DNA of 45,612 nucleotides from Variovorax paradoxus (GCF_018614915.1 NZ_JAGGNU010000031.1:1-45612), one strand, 5' to 3'. Positions 19,858-29,451 are shown, counted from the first letter of the stretch. Notes: generated by a model not told the origin, from the sequence alone. Numbers and translations are program-made.

Positions 19858-20343
19858 GTGGCGCTGCTCGACTGGATCGCCATTGCGCTCTTGGTGCTGT
19901 CGATGCTGTTCGGCCTGGTGCGCGGGCTGGTGTTCGAGGTGATATCGCTGGCAGGCTGGGTGGCAGCCTTCCTTTGCGCGCAGTGGCTGGCGGACGATGT
20001 GGGCGCCTGGCTGCCCTTCGGCGATCCGGCCGCCACCTGGCGCTACGCGGCGGGATTCGTCCTGGTGTTCGTGGCGGTGGCTTTCGGCGTGGGGCTCGTG
20101 GCAGCGATCACGCGCAAGCTGATCGCCGCCGTCGGTCTGCGGCCGGTCGACCGTGTGCTGGGCGCGGCCTTCGGCGCGGCACGCGGGGCGGTCGCCCTGC
20201 TGGCCATGGCGGTCGTGGTTCATTTGCTGGCGTTGAGCGACAGTGCCTGGTGGCAGGAATCGCGCAGCGCCATTGTTCTCGATGCGGCATTGCAGGGCCT
20301 GAAACCCGCGCTGCCTGAAAAGTTGGCAAGCTACCTGCCTTAA
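19858..20343 (+). CDS. cvpA: CvpA family membrane protein
   Basis: A 161-residue protein with four predicted membrane helices, beginning VALLDWIAIALLVLSMLFGL and followed by RGLVFEVISLAGWVAAFL, the family signature. CvpA is needed for colicin V production in E. coli and for envelope stress resistance in others. It starts at GTG 19858, 7 bases after dedD, and precedes purF, which is the conserved order. A large palindrome begins at its stop codon, so purF may be under separate control. Confidence 0.9.
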   Translation: MALLDWIAIALLVLSMLFGLVRGLVFEVISLAGWVAAFLCAQWLADDVGAWLPFGDPAATWRYAAGFVLVFVAVAFGVGLVAAITRKLIAAVGLRPVDRVLGAAFGAARGAVALLAMAVVVHLLALSDSAWWQESRSAIVLDAALQGLKPALPEKLASYLP

Positions 20344-20509
20344 GAAGCTATGAACGAACCCGCCACCCCCGCTCATCCCGCCCAGGCGGCCCCACTCTGC
20401 GTTGCAAATGCTCGCCGTAGCCCGAGCTACGGCTGCGCTTTGCGCCTTGATTGGAGCCGCCTGGGCGGCTTGCTCGGGCGCGTCGGATTCATTCACAGCT
20501 TCTAAGAGG
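20339..20509. repeat. Long imperfect palindrome between cvpA and purF
   Basis: About 170 bases form one inverted repeat. The left arm (from TTAAGAAGCTATGAACGAA through CCGCCCAGGCGGCC to GCCGTAGC) matches the reverse complement of the right arm (through GGAGCCGCCTGGGCGG to TTCATTCACAGCTTCTAAG). The inner part has a strong hairpin, GCCGTAGC / GCTACGGC. It fits a MITE-like or bidirectional terminator element. A 51-codon frame (20350-20505) crosses it and is probably fortuitous. Confidence 0.7.
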
Positions 20510-20517
20510 ATCGCTTC

Positions 20518-22038
20518 ATGTGTGGAATCGTCGGCGTTGTCAGCAACGCACCCGTCAACCAGCTGCTCTATGACGCGCTGTTGCTGCTGCAGCACCGCGG
20601 CCAGGATGCAGCCGGCATCGTCACCCTGCTGGAGCGCAAGTTCTTCATGCACAAGGCCAAGGGCATGGTGCGCGACGTGTTCCGCACGCGCAACATGCGC
20701 GCGCTGCCGGGCAGCGTCGGGCTGGGGCAGGTGCGCTATCCGACCGCCGGCAACGCCTACAGCGAGGAAGAGGCGCAGCCCTTCTACGTGAACGCGCCTT
20801 TCGGCATCGTGCTGGTGCACAACGGCAACCTCACCAATGCGCATGCGCTGCGCGCCGAATTGTTCTCCACCGACCATCGGCATACCAACACGGAGAGCGA
20901 TTCCGAAGTGCTGCTCAACGTGCTGGCGCACGAGCTCGACCGCGCGACGCGCGACGGCATGCTCAACTCCGAGACCCTGTTCGCCGCGGTGCGCAACGTG
21001 CACCGCCGGCTGCGCGGCTCCTATGCCGTGGTGGCGCTCATCTCCGGCCATGGGCTGCTCGCTTTCCGCGACCCGTACGGCATTCGGCCGCTGGCGATGG
21101 GGCGCAACGCCGACGGAACCGTCATGGTGGCCAGCGAGTCGGTGGCGCTCGAGGGTTCGGGCCATGTGTTCGAGCGCAACATCGCGCCCGGCGAGGCGGT
21201 GTTCATCGACCTGCAGGGCCAGGTGCATGCCGAGCAGTGTGCCGAGGCGCCGACGCTGAACCCGTGCATCTTCGAATTCGTCTACCTGGCGCGGCCCGAC
21301 TCGGTGCTCGACGGCATCTCGGTCTACCAGGCGCGGCTGAACCTCGGCGAGACGCTGGCCAAGCGCGTGGTCTCGACGGTGCCGCCGAACGAGATCGACG
21401 TGATCATCCCGATTCCCGAATCGAGCCGCCCGAGCGCGACGCAACTCGCGCACCTGCTGGGCATCCCGTACCGCGAGGGCTTCGTGAAGAATCGCTACGT
21501 GGGCCGCACCTTCATCATGCCGGGGCAGGGCGTGCGCAAGAAGTCGGTGCGCCAGAAGCTCAATGTGATCGCCAGCGAATTCAAGGGCCGCAACGTGCTC
21601 CTGGTCGACGACTCGATCGTGCGCGGCACCACCAGCCGCGAGATCGTGCAGATGGCGCGCGAGGCCGGCGCGCGCAAGGTCTACCTCGCGAGCGCCGCGC
21701 CACCGGTGCGCTACCCGAACGTCTACGGCATCGACATGCCGACCAAGGACGAACTGGTCGCGCACGATCGCACCATCGAAGAGATCCGCGAGCTGATTGG
21801 CTGCGACGCGCTGATCTACCAGGACGTCGAAGGCATGAAGCGCGCCATCCTGAAGGCCCTGCCGGGCACGGCGGGGACGCTGAAGCTCGACGGCTTCGAC
21901 GCCTCGTGCTTCGACGGCGTCTACGTGACCGGCGACATCGACACCGAGGCCATCTCGCGCATGAACGGCAACCGTCCCCGCATCGAGGAAACCGAAGAAG
22001 ATTCGTCGCGCCTCGCATTGCCCAATTTCAGTGAATAG
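20518..22038 (+). CDS. purF: Amidophosphoribosyltransferase
   Basis: A 506-residue enzyme that catalyses the first step of purine synthesis, PRPP plus glutamine to phosphoribosylamine. The N-terminal nucleophile Cys2 (MCGIVGVV) belongs to the Ntn glutaminase domain, which continues with [11 protein letters not shown] and GHNGNLTN-like VHNGNLTN. The phosphoribosyltransferase domain has the PRPP motif [14 protein letters not shown]. The length matches E. coli PurF (505). It lies behind a 170-bp palindrome and 12 bases ahead of metZ. Confidence 0.97.
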   Translation: MCGIVGVVSNAPVNQLLYDALLLLQHRGQDAAGIVTLLERKFFMHKAKGMVRDVFRTRNMRALPGSVGLGQVRYPTAGNAYSEEEAQPFYVNAPFGIVLVHNGNLTNAHALRAELFSTDHRHTNTESDSEVLLNVLAHELDRATRDGMLNSETLFAAVRNVHRRLRGSYAVVALISGHGLLAFRDPYGIRPLAMGRNADGTVMVASESVALEGSGHVFERNIAPGEAVFIDLQGQVHAEQCAEAPTLNPCIFEFVYLARPDSVLDGISVYQARLNLGETLAKRVVSTVPPNEIDVIIPIPESSRPSATQLAHLLGIPYREGFVKNRYVGRTFIMPGQGVRKKSVRQKLNVIASEFKGRNVLLVDDSIVRGTTSREIVQMAREAGARKVYLASAAPPVRYPNVYGIDMPTKDELVAHDRTIEEIRELIGCDALIYQDVEGMKRAILKALPGTAGTLKLDGFDASCFDGVYVTGDIDTEAISRMNGNRPRIEETEEDSSRLALPNFSE

Positions 22039-22050
22039 AAGAAGCACGAC

Positions 22051-23265
22051 GTGACCGATCGATCCTTGCCACCGGGCCTGCACCGCGACACGCTCGCGGT
22101 GCGCACGGCGCTCGAGCGCAGCCAGTACGGCGAGAACTCGGAGGCGCTGTTCCTCACGAGCAGCTTCGTGCAGCCCGATGCCGAGACCTCGGCGCGCCGC
22201 TTCGCGGGCACCGAGGAAGGCTTCACCTACACGCGCACCTCGAACCCGACGGTCGCGAGTTTCGAGCAGCGCCTGGCCGCGCTCGAAGGCACCGAGGCCG
22301 CCATCGGCGCTTCCAGCGGCATGGGCGCGATCCTCATGATGTGCATGGGGCTGCTGAAGGCCGGCGACCACGTCGTGTGCTCGCGCTCGGTATTCGGTTC
22401 CACGCTCAACCTGATCGGACGCGAGTTCGGCAAGTTCGGCGTCGAGACCAGCTTCGTCTCGCAGACCGAGGTCGCGGAGTGGAAGGCGGCCATGCGGCCG
22501 AGCACCAAGCTGCTGTTCGCCGAGACGCCGACCAACCCGCTGACCGACGTCTGCGACATCCGCGCGCTGGCCGATCTGGCGCACGATGCAGGCGCTCTGC
22601 TCGCGGTCGACAACTGCTTCTGCTCGCCGGCGCTGCAGCGGCCGACCGAGCTGGGCGCCGATCTCGTGATCCATTCGGGCACCAAGTACCTCGAAGGCCA
22701 GGGCCGCGTGCTGGCCGGCGCGATCTGCGGCTCCGCCAAGCTCGTGAACGACGTGTTCGGCCCCGTCGTGCGCACCGCCGGCATGGCGCTGTCGCCCTTC
22801 AACGCCTGGATCGTTCTCAAGGGGCTCGAAACGCTGGGCATCCGCATGCAGGCCCATTGCGCGGCGGCGCTCGCGCTCGCGCAGTGGCTCGAAACGCAGC
22901 CGGGCATCACGCGCGTCTACTACCCGGGCCTGGCCTCGCATCCGCAGCACGAGCTTGCGATGCGCCAGCAGTCGGGGCAGGGCGGCGCGGTGGTCTCCTT
23001 CGACGTGGTGGGCGATGGGCCGGAGGCGGCGCGTGCCAACGCCTTCCACGTGATCGACAGCACGCGCGTGCTGAGCATCACGGCCAACCTCGGCGACACC
23101 AAGACCACCATCACCCATCCGGCCACCACCTCCCACGGCCGCCTCACCGAGGCGCAACGCCAGGCGGCCGGCATCGGCCAGGGTCTGGTCCGTGTGGCGG
23201 TCGGGCTCGACCACATCGACGACATCAAGGCCGACCTCCTTCGAGGCCTCGGCACTCTCGCATGA
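22051..23265 (+). CDS. metZ: O-succinylhomoserine sulfhydrylase
   Basis: A 404-residue PLP enzyme of the Cys/Met metabolism family, making homocysteine from an acylated homoserine and sulfide. The PLP lysine is Lys212 in HSGTKYLEG. The N-terminal [15 protein letters not shown], the YTRTSNPTV segment and [12 protein letters not shown] fit MetZ rather than MetB or MetY; acyl preference (succinyl or acetyl) cannot be read with certainty. Start is GTG at 22051, 12 bases behind purF. Its stop overlaps the gltX start (ATGA). Confidence 0.92.
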   Translation: MTDRSLPPGLHRDTLAVRTALERSQYGENSEALFLTSSFVQPDAETSARRFAGTEEGFTYTRTSNPTVASFEQRLAALEGTEAAIGASSGMGAILMMCMGLLKAGDHVVCSRSVFGSTLNLIGREFGKFGVETSFVSQTEVAEWKAAMRPSTKLLFAETPTNPLTDVCDIRALADLAHDAGALLAVDNCFCSPALQRPTELGADLVIHSGTKYLEGQGRVLAGAICGSAKLVNDVFGPVVRTAGMALSPFNAWIVLKGLETLGIRMQAHCAAALALAQWLETQPGITRVYYPGLASHPQHELAMRQQSGQGGAVVSFDVVGDGPEAARANAFHVIDSTRVLSITANLGDTKTTITHPATTSHGRLTEAQRQAAGIGQGLVRVAVGLDHIDDIKADLLRGLGTLA

Positions 23266-24650
23266 CGCAAAAGACCCGTACCCGCTTCGCTCCTTCGCCG
23301 ACCGGCTTCATCCACCTCGGCAACATCCGCTCGGCGCTCTATCCATGGGCCTTCGCGCGCTCCACCGGCGGCGACTTCATCCTGCGCATCGAGGACACCG
23401 ATCTCGAGCGTTCGTCGCAGGCCGCCGTCGACGTGATCCTCGAAAGCATGGCGTGGCTCAGCCTCGACCACGACGAGGGCCCGTACTACCAGATGCAGCG
23501 CATGGAGCGCTACAAGGCGGTGCTTGCCGAACTGCAGGCCGCCGGCCAGCTCTATCCCTGCTACATGAGCGTGGCCGAGCTCGATGCACTGCGCGAGAAG
23601 CAGATGGAGGCCAAGGAGAAGCCCCGCTACGACGGCACCTGGCGCCCCGAGCCCGGCAAGACGCTGCCGCCCGTGCCCGAAGGCGTGCAGCCGGTGCTGC
23701 GCTTTCGCAATCCGCAGGGCGGCGTGGTGGCCTGGGACGACAAGGTCAAGGGCCGCATCGAGATCGGCAACGATGAGCTCGACGACCTCGTGATCGCGCG
23801 CCCCGACGGCACGCCCACCTACAACTTCTGCGTGGTGGTCGACGACATCGACATGGCCATCACGCACGTGATCCGCGGCGACGACCACGTCAACAACACG
23901 CCGCGCCAGATCAACATCTTCCGTGCGCTCGGCAAGGAGCCGCCGGTCTACGCGCACCTGCCGACCGTGCTGAACGAGCAGGGCGAGAAGATGAGCAAGC
24001 GCAACGGTGCCAAGCCCGTGACGCAGTTCCGCGACGAAGGCTTCCTGCCCGATGCGATGGTCAACTACCTCGCGCGCCTCGGCTGGAGCCACGGCGACGA
24101 CGAGATCTTCACGCGCGCGCAGTTCATCGAGTGGTTCAACCTCGACCATCTCGGCCGCAGCGCGGCGCAGTTCGACGAGGCCAAGCTGCGCTGGGTCAAC
24201 GCGCAGCACCTGAAGGCGATGGCAGACGATGCGCTGGCGCCGCTGGTCGCGGCCCAGCTGCACAAGCGTGGCATCGCGGCCGATGAACGCCTGCCTGCGC
24301 TTTGCGGCCTCTTCAAGGATCGTTGCGACACCACGGTTGCGCTCGCGAACTGGGCTCAGGCCTTCTACACGGATGTCGCACCGAGCGAGGCCGATCGCGC
24401 GCAGCACGTGACCGATGCCGTGCGCCCCGCGCTCGCGACGCTGGCCGACAAGCTCGCGAGCGTCGCCTGGGACAAGGCGGCGATCGCGGCCGCCATCAAG
24501 GACGTGCTGGCCGCACATGGCCTCAAGATGCCCGCGCTGGCGATGCCGGTGCGCGTGCTCGTCATGGGAACGCCACAGACGCCGTCGCTCGATGCGGTGC
24601 TGGCGCTCTTTTCTCGCGAAACAGTCATCGCGAGGTTGAAGGAAGCCTGA
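23262..24650 (+). CDS. gltX: Glutamyl-tRNA synthetase
   Basis: A 462-residue class I aminoacyl-tRNA synthetase charging tRNA-Glu. The HIGH-type signature is [16 protein letters not shown] (10-25), and the KMSKS-type signature is [10 protein letters not shown]. The length fits the proteobacterial GltX. The start codon overlaps the metZ stop (ATGA), so translation is coupled. A 7-bp hairpin spans its stop codon, and tRNA-Ala, tRNA-Glu and tRNA-Asp follow, so the enzyme lies beside one of its substrates. Confidence 0.97.
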   Translation: MTQKTRTRFAPSPTGFIHLGNIRSALYPWAFARSTGGDFILRIEDTDLERSSQAAVDVILESMAWLSLDHDEGPYYQMQRMERYKAVLAELQAAGQLYPCYMSVAELDALREKQMEAKEKPRYDGTWRPEPGKTLPPVPEGVQPVLRFRNPQGGVVAWDDKVKGRIEIGNDELDDLVIARPDGTPTYNFCVVVDDIDMAITHVIRGDDHVNNTPRQINIFRALGKEPPVYAHLPTVLNEQGEKMSKRNGAKPVTQFRDEGFLPDAMVNYLARLGWSHGDDEIFTRAQFIEWFNLDHLGRSAAQFDEAKLRWVNAQHLKAMADDALAPLVAAQLHKRGIAADERLPALCGLFKDRCDTTVALANWAQAFYTDVAPSEADRAQHVTDAVRPALATLADKLASVAWDKAAIAAAIKDVLAAHGLKMPALAMPVRVLVMGTPQTPSLDAVLALFSRETVIARLKEA

Positions 24651-24666
24651 TTTTTCAGGCTATAAT
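24644..24666 (+). promoter_or_regulatory. tRNA-cluster promoter with a hairpin across the gltX stop
   Basis: A perfect TATAAT (24661-24666) lies 18 bases before tRNA-Ala. A hairpin AGCCTGA-TTTT-TCAGGCT (24644-24661) spans the gltX TGA stop and shares its last base with the -10 box. A TTGAAG (24636-24641) is a possible -35 box with a wide 19-base spacer. The three tRNAs up to the terminator at 25039 are probably one transcript from here. Confidence 0.55.
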
Positions 24667-24684
24667 TTGAGGCTCGACACCCAA

Positions 24685-24760
<76 letters not shown>

Positions 24761-24811
24761 TCAGGGCGTCGAGAAAGCAAGCGTTGATCGCAACGCGGTT
24801 CCGAAGGTTTT

Positions 24812-24887
24812 GACCCTATCGTCTAGAGGCCTAGGACACCACCCTTTCACGGTGGCTACCGGGGTTCGAATCCCCGTAGGGTCGCCA
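24812..24887 (+). tRNA. tRNA-Glu (anticodon UUC)
   Basis: A 76-base gene including CCA. Acceptor GACCCTA pairs with TAGGGTC. The anticodon arm CCACC-CTTTCAC-GGTGG gives anticodon TTC, and the T arm CGGGG-TTCGAAT-CCCCG is perfect. Confidence 0.96.
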
Positions 24888-24956
24888 GTTCTCACCGCAA
24901 GGTAGGGCAGGCACAAGTCGCAGCACTTGGCTCCATGGAGCGAACGTTGTCTACCA

Positions 24957-25033
24957 GGAGTGGTAGTTCAGTTGGTTAGAATACCGGCCTGTCACGCCGG
25001 GGGTCGCGGGTTCGAGTCCCGTCCACTCCGCCA
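24957..25033 (+). tRNA. tRNA-Asp (anticodon GUC)
   Basis: A 77-base gene including CCA. Acceptor GGAGTGG pairs with CCACTCC. The anticodon arm CCGGC-CTGTCAC-GCCGG gives anticodon GTC, and the T arm is GCGGG-TTCGAGT-CCCGT with one G-U pair. It is the last of the three tandem tRNAs. Confidence 0.96.
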
Positions 25034-25038
25034 AACCC

Positions 25039-25075
25039 AAGCCTCTGTTGCAGTTCTCTGCAACAGAGGCTTTTT
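25039..25075 (+). terminator. Rho-independent terminator of the tRNA cluster
   Basis: A perfect 15-bp stem (25039-25053 with 25058-25072, AAGCCTCTGTTGCAG and its complement) with loop TTCT, followed by a T-run to 25075. It lies 6 bases behind tRNA-Asp. Confidence 0.93.
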
Positions 25076-25093
25076 GTTTGGGACTGACCCGTC

Positions 25094-25249
25094 ATGCAGC
25101 GCGAGATCCTCGATCGGCGGACCGCGCAGGAAGCCGGGTTCCATCATCACTTCGTCAAGCCGGCCGGCCCTCAGGCGCTGCTCGCGTGCATACAAGCCTG
25201 GGATGACGCGCGCCTCACCCGCGGCGGTCTCGCGCCCGAGGCAGCTTGA
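25094..25249 (+). pseudogene. Relic of a response-regulator receiver domain (C-terminal half)
   Basis: A 51-codon frame from ATG 25094 to TGA 25247. It reads RRTAQEAGFHHHFVKPAGPQ then ALLACIQAW, which is the C-terminal part of a CheY-like receiver domain: the conserved Lys-Pro pair and the AxxAGFxxHxVKP pattern of hybrid kinases and response regulators. The N-terminal half with the phospho-accepting Asp is missing, and a TGA stop lies just upstream in frame. It is most likely a truncated leftover of a gene lost or cut at this tRNA-distal site. Confidence 0.6.
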
Positions 25250-25363
25250 GCTCGGAGCGCTCGGCGCTCCTGCGAGATTCCACTGAGTCGCGCGCTTGCA
25301 CGGCCGAACTAGACTGCGGCGAAGACTGGGGCTGCATTCGGCGGTTCACAAGGGAGCAGAGGG

Positions 25364-26284
25364 ATGGACATCAGGCAGCTTCGATATTTCCAAAGAATTG
25401 CAGAGTTGGGCGGCTTTTCCCGTGCCTCGCTCGCATTGCACATCGCCCAGCCCGCATTGAGCCACCAGATCGCGCGGCTGGAAGCGGAACTCGGCCATGT
25501 CCTGCTGCATCGTCGGCACAACGGCGTACAGATGACCGAACAGGGGCAGGCTCTATACATCCAGGCGCAGCGCATCCTGAAGGACATCGACGACCTTCCG
25601 AATGTGGTGAACCGGTCTTCGGAACAGCTGCGCGGAACCGTGTCGGTCGGGTTGCCCCAAAGCACTGCCCTGCAGTACGCCATGCCGCTGCTGGACGAGA
25701 AGCGCAGGCGCTTCGCCGGGGTGGGCCTGGAGTTGTTCGACGAGATCAGCGGCAATCTGTTGCGCGATCTGAGTTCCGGACGGCTCGACATCGCCGTCGT
25801 CGTCAGCGACCAGGATGCGTTGCTGGCGAACACGATTCCACTCATGGACGAAGAGCTGTTCCTTACCTCATCGGCAACGCAGGATTTCGGCACGCGGCTT
25901 CCCATCGTGGACTTGGTTACGGTGCCGCTGGCGCTTCCCGGCATGCATCATGGCGTCCGCGCGCTGGTGGAGGCTGCGGTCCGCGCACACGGCGCGACGC
26001 TTCCGACGCCGGCGATCGTCGCGAACTCGATGAGCATCATGCGCCGCGCGGTCGAGGCAGGCACGGCTTGCAGCGTGATGCCCTGGGGCGCGGTTTGCGA
26101 CGAGATCAAGGCCGGCACCATCCGTGCGACCCCCCTCGAACCGAAGCTCACGCGGCGCGTGCACGTCTGTTCTGCCAAGGACGTCCGGCTCTCGCTGGCC
26201 GGCGATGCCGTGCGAGAGCTGCTGATCGAGGTGACACGCCGACGCGTGCAGAGCGGCGAATGGCAGGGCGTCGCGCTGTTGTGA
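25364..26284 (+). CDS. LysR-family transcriptional regulator
   Basis: A 306-residue regulator with an N-terminal winged HTH (about 1-60: MDIRQLRYFQRIAELGGFSR, ALSHQIARLEAELG) and a C-terminal periplasmic-binding-like effector domain. The sequence resembles the Nac/CynR-like branch that is often linked to aromatic or organic-acid genes. A GGGAGCAGAGGG segment ahead of ATG 25364 supplies the ribosome-binding site. The next gene on the same strand is the FAD-dependent oxidoreductase, which may be its target. The ligand is unknown. Confidence 0.9.
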   Translation: MDIRQLRYFQRIAELGGFSRASLALHIAQPALSHQIARLEAELGHVLLHRRHNGVQMTEQGQALYIQAQRILKDIDDLPNVVNRSSEQLRGTVSVGLPQSTALQYAMPLLDEKRRRFAGVGLELFDEISGNLLRDLSSGRLDIAVVVSDQDALLANTIPLMDEELFLTSSATQDFGTRLPIVDLVTVPLALPGMHHGVRALVEAAVRAHGATLPTPAIVANSMSIMRRAVEAGTACSVMPWGAVCDEIKAGTIRATPLEPKLTRRVHVCSAKDVRLSLAGDAVRELLIEVTRRRVQSGEWQGVALL

Positions 26285-26421
26285 ACAGAGCGCAAGTGCG
26301 GCCGCTATCGTTTTTCTGGATAGCCCCAGGCGAACAAAGTATTTCCTTGTCGGGTGCACGGTCCATAGACTTTTTCAGCTTGCGTCACCAGGCGCAACAA
26401 AAGACAAGGAGACACGCACGA

Positions 26422-27862
26422 TGACCACCGCAACCAGTGAGCGCCCGCTCGGTTCGAGCCTTCGCCAAGACCTGCCCAGGGAATTGAAAGACACGCTGGC
26501 CGCGATGTTCGGGGCCGTTTCACCGTCAGCACGGCCGTCTGCCTGCAGCACGGGACCGACGAGTCCGCCTATGCGCCGGTCCCGCCGGACGCGGTGATCT
26601 TCCCGGAGTCGACAGAGGAGGTCGCGAAGGCGGTCGCGGCGTGCAGTGCCTACCGGATTCCGGTTATCCCGTTCGGCGTAGGCTCCTCGATCGAGGGCCA
26701 CCTTCTCGCCGTGCGAGGCGGCGTATCCATCGACATGACGCGCATGGGCAAGGTACTCGATATCCGGGCGCAAGACCTGACGGCCACGGTCCAGGCGGGT
26801 GTCACGCGGGAAGGATTGAACCGGGAACTGGCGCATACGGGATTCTTTTTCTCGGTCGATCCGGGCGCGAATGCGACGATAGGCGGCATGGTCGCGACCG
26901 CTGCTTCCGGCACGAACACCGTGCGCTACGGCACCATGCGGGACAACGTGCTCTCGCTGCAGGTCGTCACGGCTGATGGGCAAGTCATCCGCACAGCGCG
27001 CCGTGCGCGCAAGACCTCGGCGGGCTACAACCTGACGCAGCTCTTCACGGGCTCGGAGGGCACGCTCGGGATCATCACGGAAGTGACAGTCAAATTGCAT
27101 CCGCAGCCGGAAGCCGTTGCCGCCGCCGTGGTGAACTTTCCCGACGTCAAGAGTGCAGTGAATACCGTGATCCTGGCGATGCAGATGGGCATCGCACTGG
27201 CAAGGGCAGAGATGCTGGACTCGCTGACGATCAAGGCCATCAATGCACACAGCCGGACGACCCTGGTGGAGGCGCCCACGCTGTTCCTCGAATTCAGCGG
27301 TTCACCCGCGCAGGTGCAGGAGCAGAGCGGCACGTTGCAGGCGCTTGCCGAAGAGCAGGGCGGTGGCGATTTCCAGTGGGCCACCCGGCCCGAGGAGCGG
27401 AGTCGCCTTTGGACCCCCCGCCACCACGCCTACTTCGCCTGCATCCAGCTCCGGCCAGGCTGCAGATCTTTCACCACGGACGCATGCGTGCCGATCTCCG
27501 GCCTCGCGGAATGCCTGAGCGAAACGGTGGCCGACATTCAGGCCACTGGCCTGGTCGCTCCCGTATTCGGTCATGTGGGGGATGGCAATTTCCATTGCCT
27601 GCTGCTGGTCGATCCCGGCAATCTGGAGGAAGTCCGCGAGGCAGAAGGATTGAGCCACCGTCTCATGCAGCGCGCGATCCGCTTTGACGGCACTTGCACC
27701 GGCGAGCACGGTGTTGGCCTGCACAAGATTCCGTATCTCGAAGAAGAGCACGGCGCGGGCGCCGTCGAGCTCATGCGGCGCATCAAGAGGGCGCTGGATC
27801 CGATCAACATCCTCAATCCGGGGAAGGTGGTTCTGGTCGACGGAGATGAGGGACGAAACTAG
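26422..27862 (+). CDS. FAD-linked oxidoreductase (glycolate/D-lactate dehydrogenase type), 5' frameshifts
   Basis: The core encodes a GlcD-like enzyme: FAD-binding PCMH domain (PFGVGSSIEGHLLAVRGG, TIGGMVATAASGTNTVRYG, GSEGTLGIITEVTVKLHP) and the FAD-oxidase C-terminal domain (HVGDGNFH, TGEHGVGLHK, NILNPGKVV). It oxidises a 2-hydroxy acid of unknown identity. The ATG at 26422 has an AAGGAG site, but its frame ends after 18 codons. The natural N-terminus is recovered only by adding one base near 26460 (AGCTTC, expected AGCCTTC) and one in the G-run at 26511-26514. Without these, translation could start at GTG 26438 (474 residues) or GTG 26594 (422 residues). Confidence 0.75.
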
Positions 27863-28308
27863 GGTACCTTCATGAGCGTGGCGAGCGCGGTCGCGATCAG
27901 CGACCTGCGTCCGGAAGCAAAGGCAAATACGTCTGCCCGGCATGTGACGACCCGGCCTGAGGACTTGAGCACGTCACCTTGCGCATGAAGCAGCTCGCCG
28001 ACGCCAGGAGCGAGCAGGTTCAGCTTGTATTCGGCGGTGACCACCTGTCCAGCGACGGATGCCGCCGCCCACGCGCACGCACTGTCTGCCAGGAAGCCCA
28101 ACACCGCACCGTGGGCGTTTCCAAGGTGCATGGTCAGTTCGGGCCACAGCGGTACCGATAGAGACACGCTGCCCGGCGCGAAGCTGTCGAGCCTGGCGCC
28201 GACCAGCGAGGCGAACGCCGTTTGTGCAATCACGGCCTCGAGTTCATCGCGCGTCATGCCGGCTGGTGGGGGTGCGACGGAGCCGGCGATCTTTGCTGCT
28301 TGGCTCAT
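27859..28308 (-). CDS. PaaI-like hotdog thioesterase
   Basis: A 149-residue hotdog-fold protein. The helix segment LGNAHGAVLGFLADSACAWAA carries the His-Gly motif of PaaI-type acyl-CoA thioesterases (here NAHGAV instead of NxHGG), followed by VTAEYKLNLLAPG. Such enzymes hydrolyse aryl- or acyl-CoA. Its stop overlaps the oxidoreductase stop region by 4 bases (convergent), and it is divergent from the lipid cluster, with 207 bases between starts. It may clear CoA esters for either neighbour. An alternative ATG lies 12 bases upstream. Confidence 0.82.
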   Translation of the reverse strand: MSQAAKIAGSVAPPPAGMTRDELEAVIAQTAFASLVGARLDSFAPGSVSLSVPLWPELTMHLGNAHGAVLGFLADSACAWAAASVAGQVVTAEYKLNLLAPGVGELLHAQGDVLKSSGRVVTCRADVFAFASGRRSLIATALATLMKVP

Positions 28309-28381
28309 GGTGATCCTCATCGTGGTTGCGAGTGAATTGGAACGGCGAAGGCCACCACATGTCCAGTGCCAGTGCACACAT

Positions 28382-28398
28382 ATATCGAATCCCGATAT
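28382..28398. promoter_or_regulatory. Operator-like dyad in the divergent thioesterase/transporter gap
   Basis: A perfect inverted repeat ATATCG-AATCC-CGATAT. It lies in the gap between two divergent genes, where a regulator of both would bind. It also reads as ATA-N11-TAT, similar in shape to LysR-type boxes, and a LysR gene lies 3 kb away. The binding protein is unknown. Confidence 0.45.
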
Positions 28399-28515
28399 CG
28401 CCATGCCAATTCTCTATTTCTCATGAGCATCGGCGCAGGCATAACCTCGCGCACCGCGCAATTACTGCGTTCGAATCCACCCCCGCCGCTCACGCGCGTT
28501 CAGTTCAGAGATCCC

Positions 28516-29451
28516 ATGCTGATTGACGTCTTGACTCCTGTCTTCGCCATCATCCTTTGCGGCTACGTGCTGGGCCGCAAAAAGATTCTTGGCCCGGAAG
28601 CCTCCGCGGGCATGAACGGCTTCGTCTACTTCGTCTCTTTCCCTGCGCTGCTTTTCGTGGTGGTGGCGAAGACTCCTCCCGCTGAAATCTTCTACTGGCC
28701 CTTTTTCGGCGCGTGGATCGGCGGTCTTGCCGTCGTCTATCTGCTCACTGCAGTCATCAGTCTCGTGTTCTACAGAGATGGCCTGGCGAAGCTCGGCATG
28801 CGAGGACTGAACACCACCTGCGCGAGTACCGCCTTCATCGGTATCCCCCTGTGCACAGCGGCATTCGGCAAGGATGCGGCGTTTCCGGCCGTGCTCGCCA
28901 CCACACTGCTCGCCATCTTCGACCTGAGCGCCTCGATCTTGCTGATCGAGACCGAGCGCAATGCGCAGGGCAAGACACTCGCCATCGTTGCCAACATCGC
29001 CAAGGCGCTCGCGAAGAATCCGCTGATGATCGGCAGCGCGCTGGGCATTGCGTTCTCGGTCTCGGGGCTGCACCTGCCGGCAGCGGTCTCGCGACTTTGC
29101 GAAATAGTCGGCGGCGCAGCGATCCCCTGTTCGCTCGTCACGCTTGGCCTGTTCTTCGCCGGTCATTCGCTCCTGACTGGCCTGAGCGAGGTCAATGTCC
29201 TGACCGTCTTGAAGCTCGTGGTGCACCCCTTGGTGACCTGGCTGCTGATCTTTTATGTGTTTCCGCTCGATGGGCGCTGGACTGCCATTGCGGTACTGCT
29301 CGCCGCGCTGCCGCCCGCAACGACCGTGTTCGTGATCGCGCAGCGTTATGGGATTCACGTGCAGCAGACAGCGTCCACGATGCTGATCTCCACGATTGCA
29401 TCGATTGGCAGCGCCGCCGCGGTTCTGCTGTGGCTGGCGCCAACTCGTTGA
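28516..29451 (+). CDS. AEC-family (auxin efflux carrier-like) transporter
   Basis: A 311-residue integral membrane protein with about ten helices, starting MLIDVLTPVFAIILCGYVLG as AEC-family permeases do. The FVYFVSFPALLF segment and LNTTCASTAFIGIPLCTAAFG match the conserved crossover helices. AEC transporters move carboxylates such as malonate; direction varies. The ATG at 28516 is preferred over an upstream extension with a poor hydrophobic profile. Its stop lies 11 bases before the oxygenase gene, so it is the first gene of the lipid operon and could export the product or import a precursor. Confidence 0.85.
   Translation: MLIDVLTPVFAIILCGYVLGRKKILGPEASAGMNGFVYFVSFPALLFVVVAKTPPAEIFYWPFFGAWIGGLAVVYLLTAVISLVFYRDGLAKLGMRGLNTTCASTAFIGIPLCTAAFGKDAAFPAVLATTLLAIFDLSASILLIETERNAQGKTLAIVANIAKALAKNPLMIGSALGIAFSVSGLHLPAAVSRLCEIVGGAAIPCSLVTLGLFFAGHSLLTGLSEVNVLTVLKLVVHPLVTWLLIFYVFPLDGRWTAIAVLLAALPPATTVFVIAQRYGIHVQQTASTMLISTIASIGSAAAVLLWLAPTR

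Noticed and set aside
20350..20505. 51-codon frame inside the palindrome before purF
   Set aside because: Lies entirely within an inverted repeat and has no similarity or clear ribosome-binding site; kept only as a note.
19840..23214. Long minus-strand open frame opposite cvpA, purF and metZ
   Set aside because: Composition-driven antisense frame with no domain; the plus-strand genes are certain.
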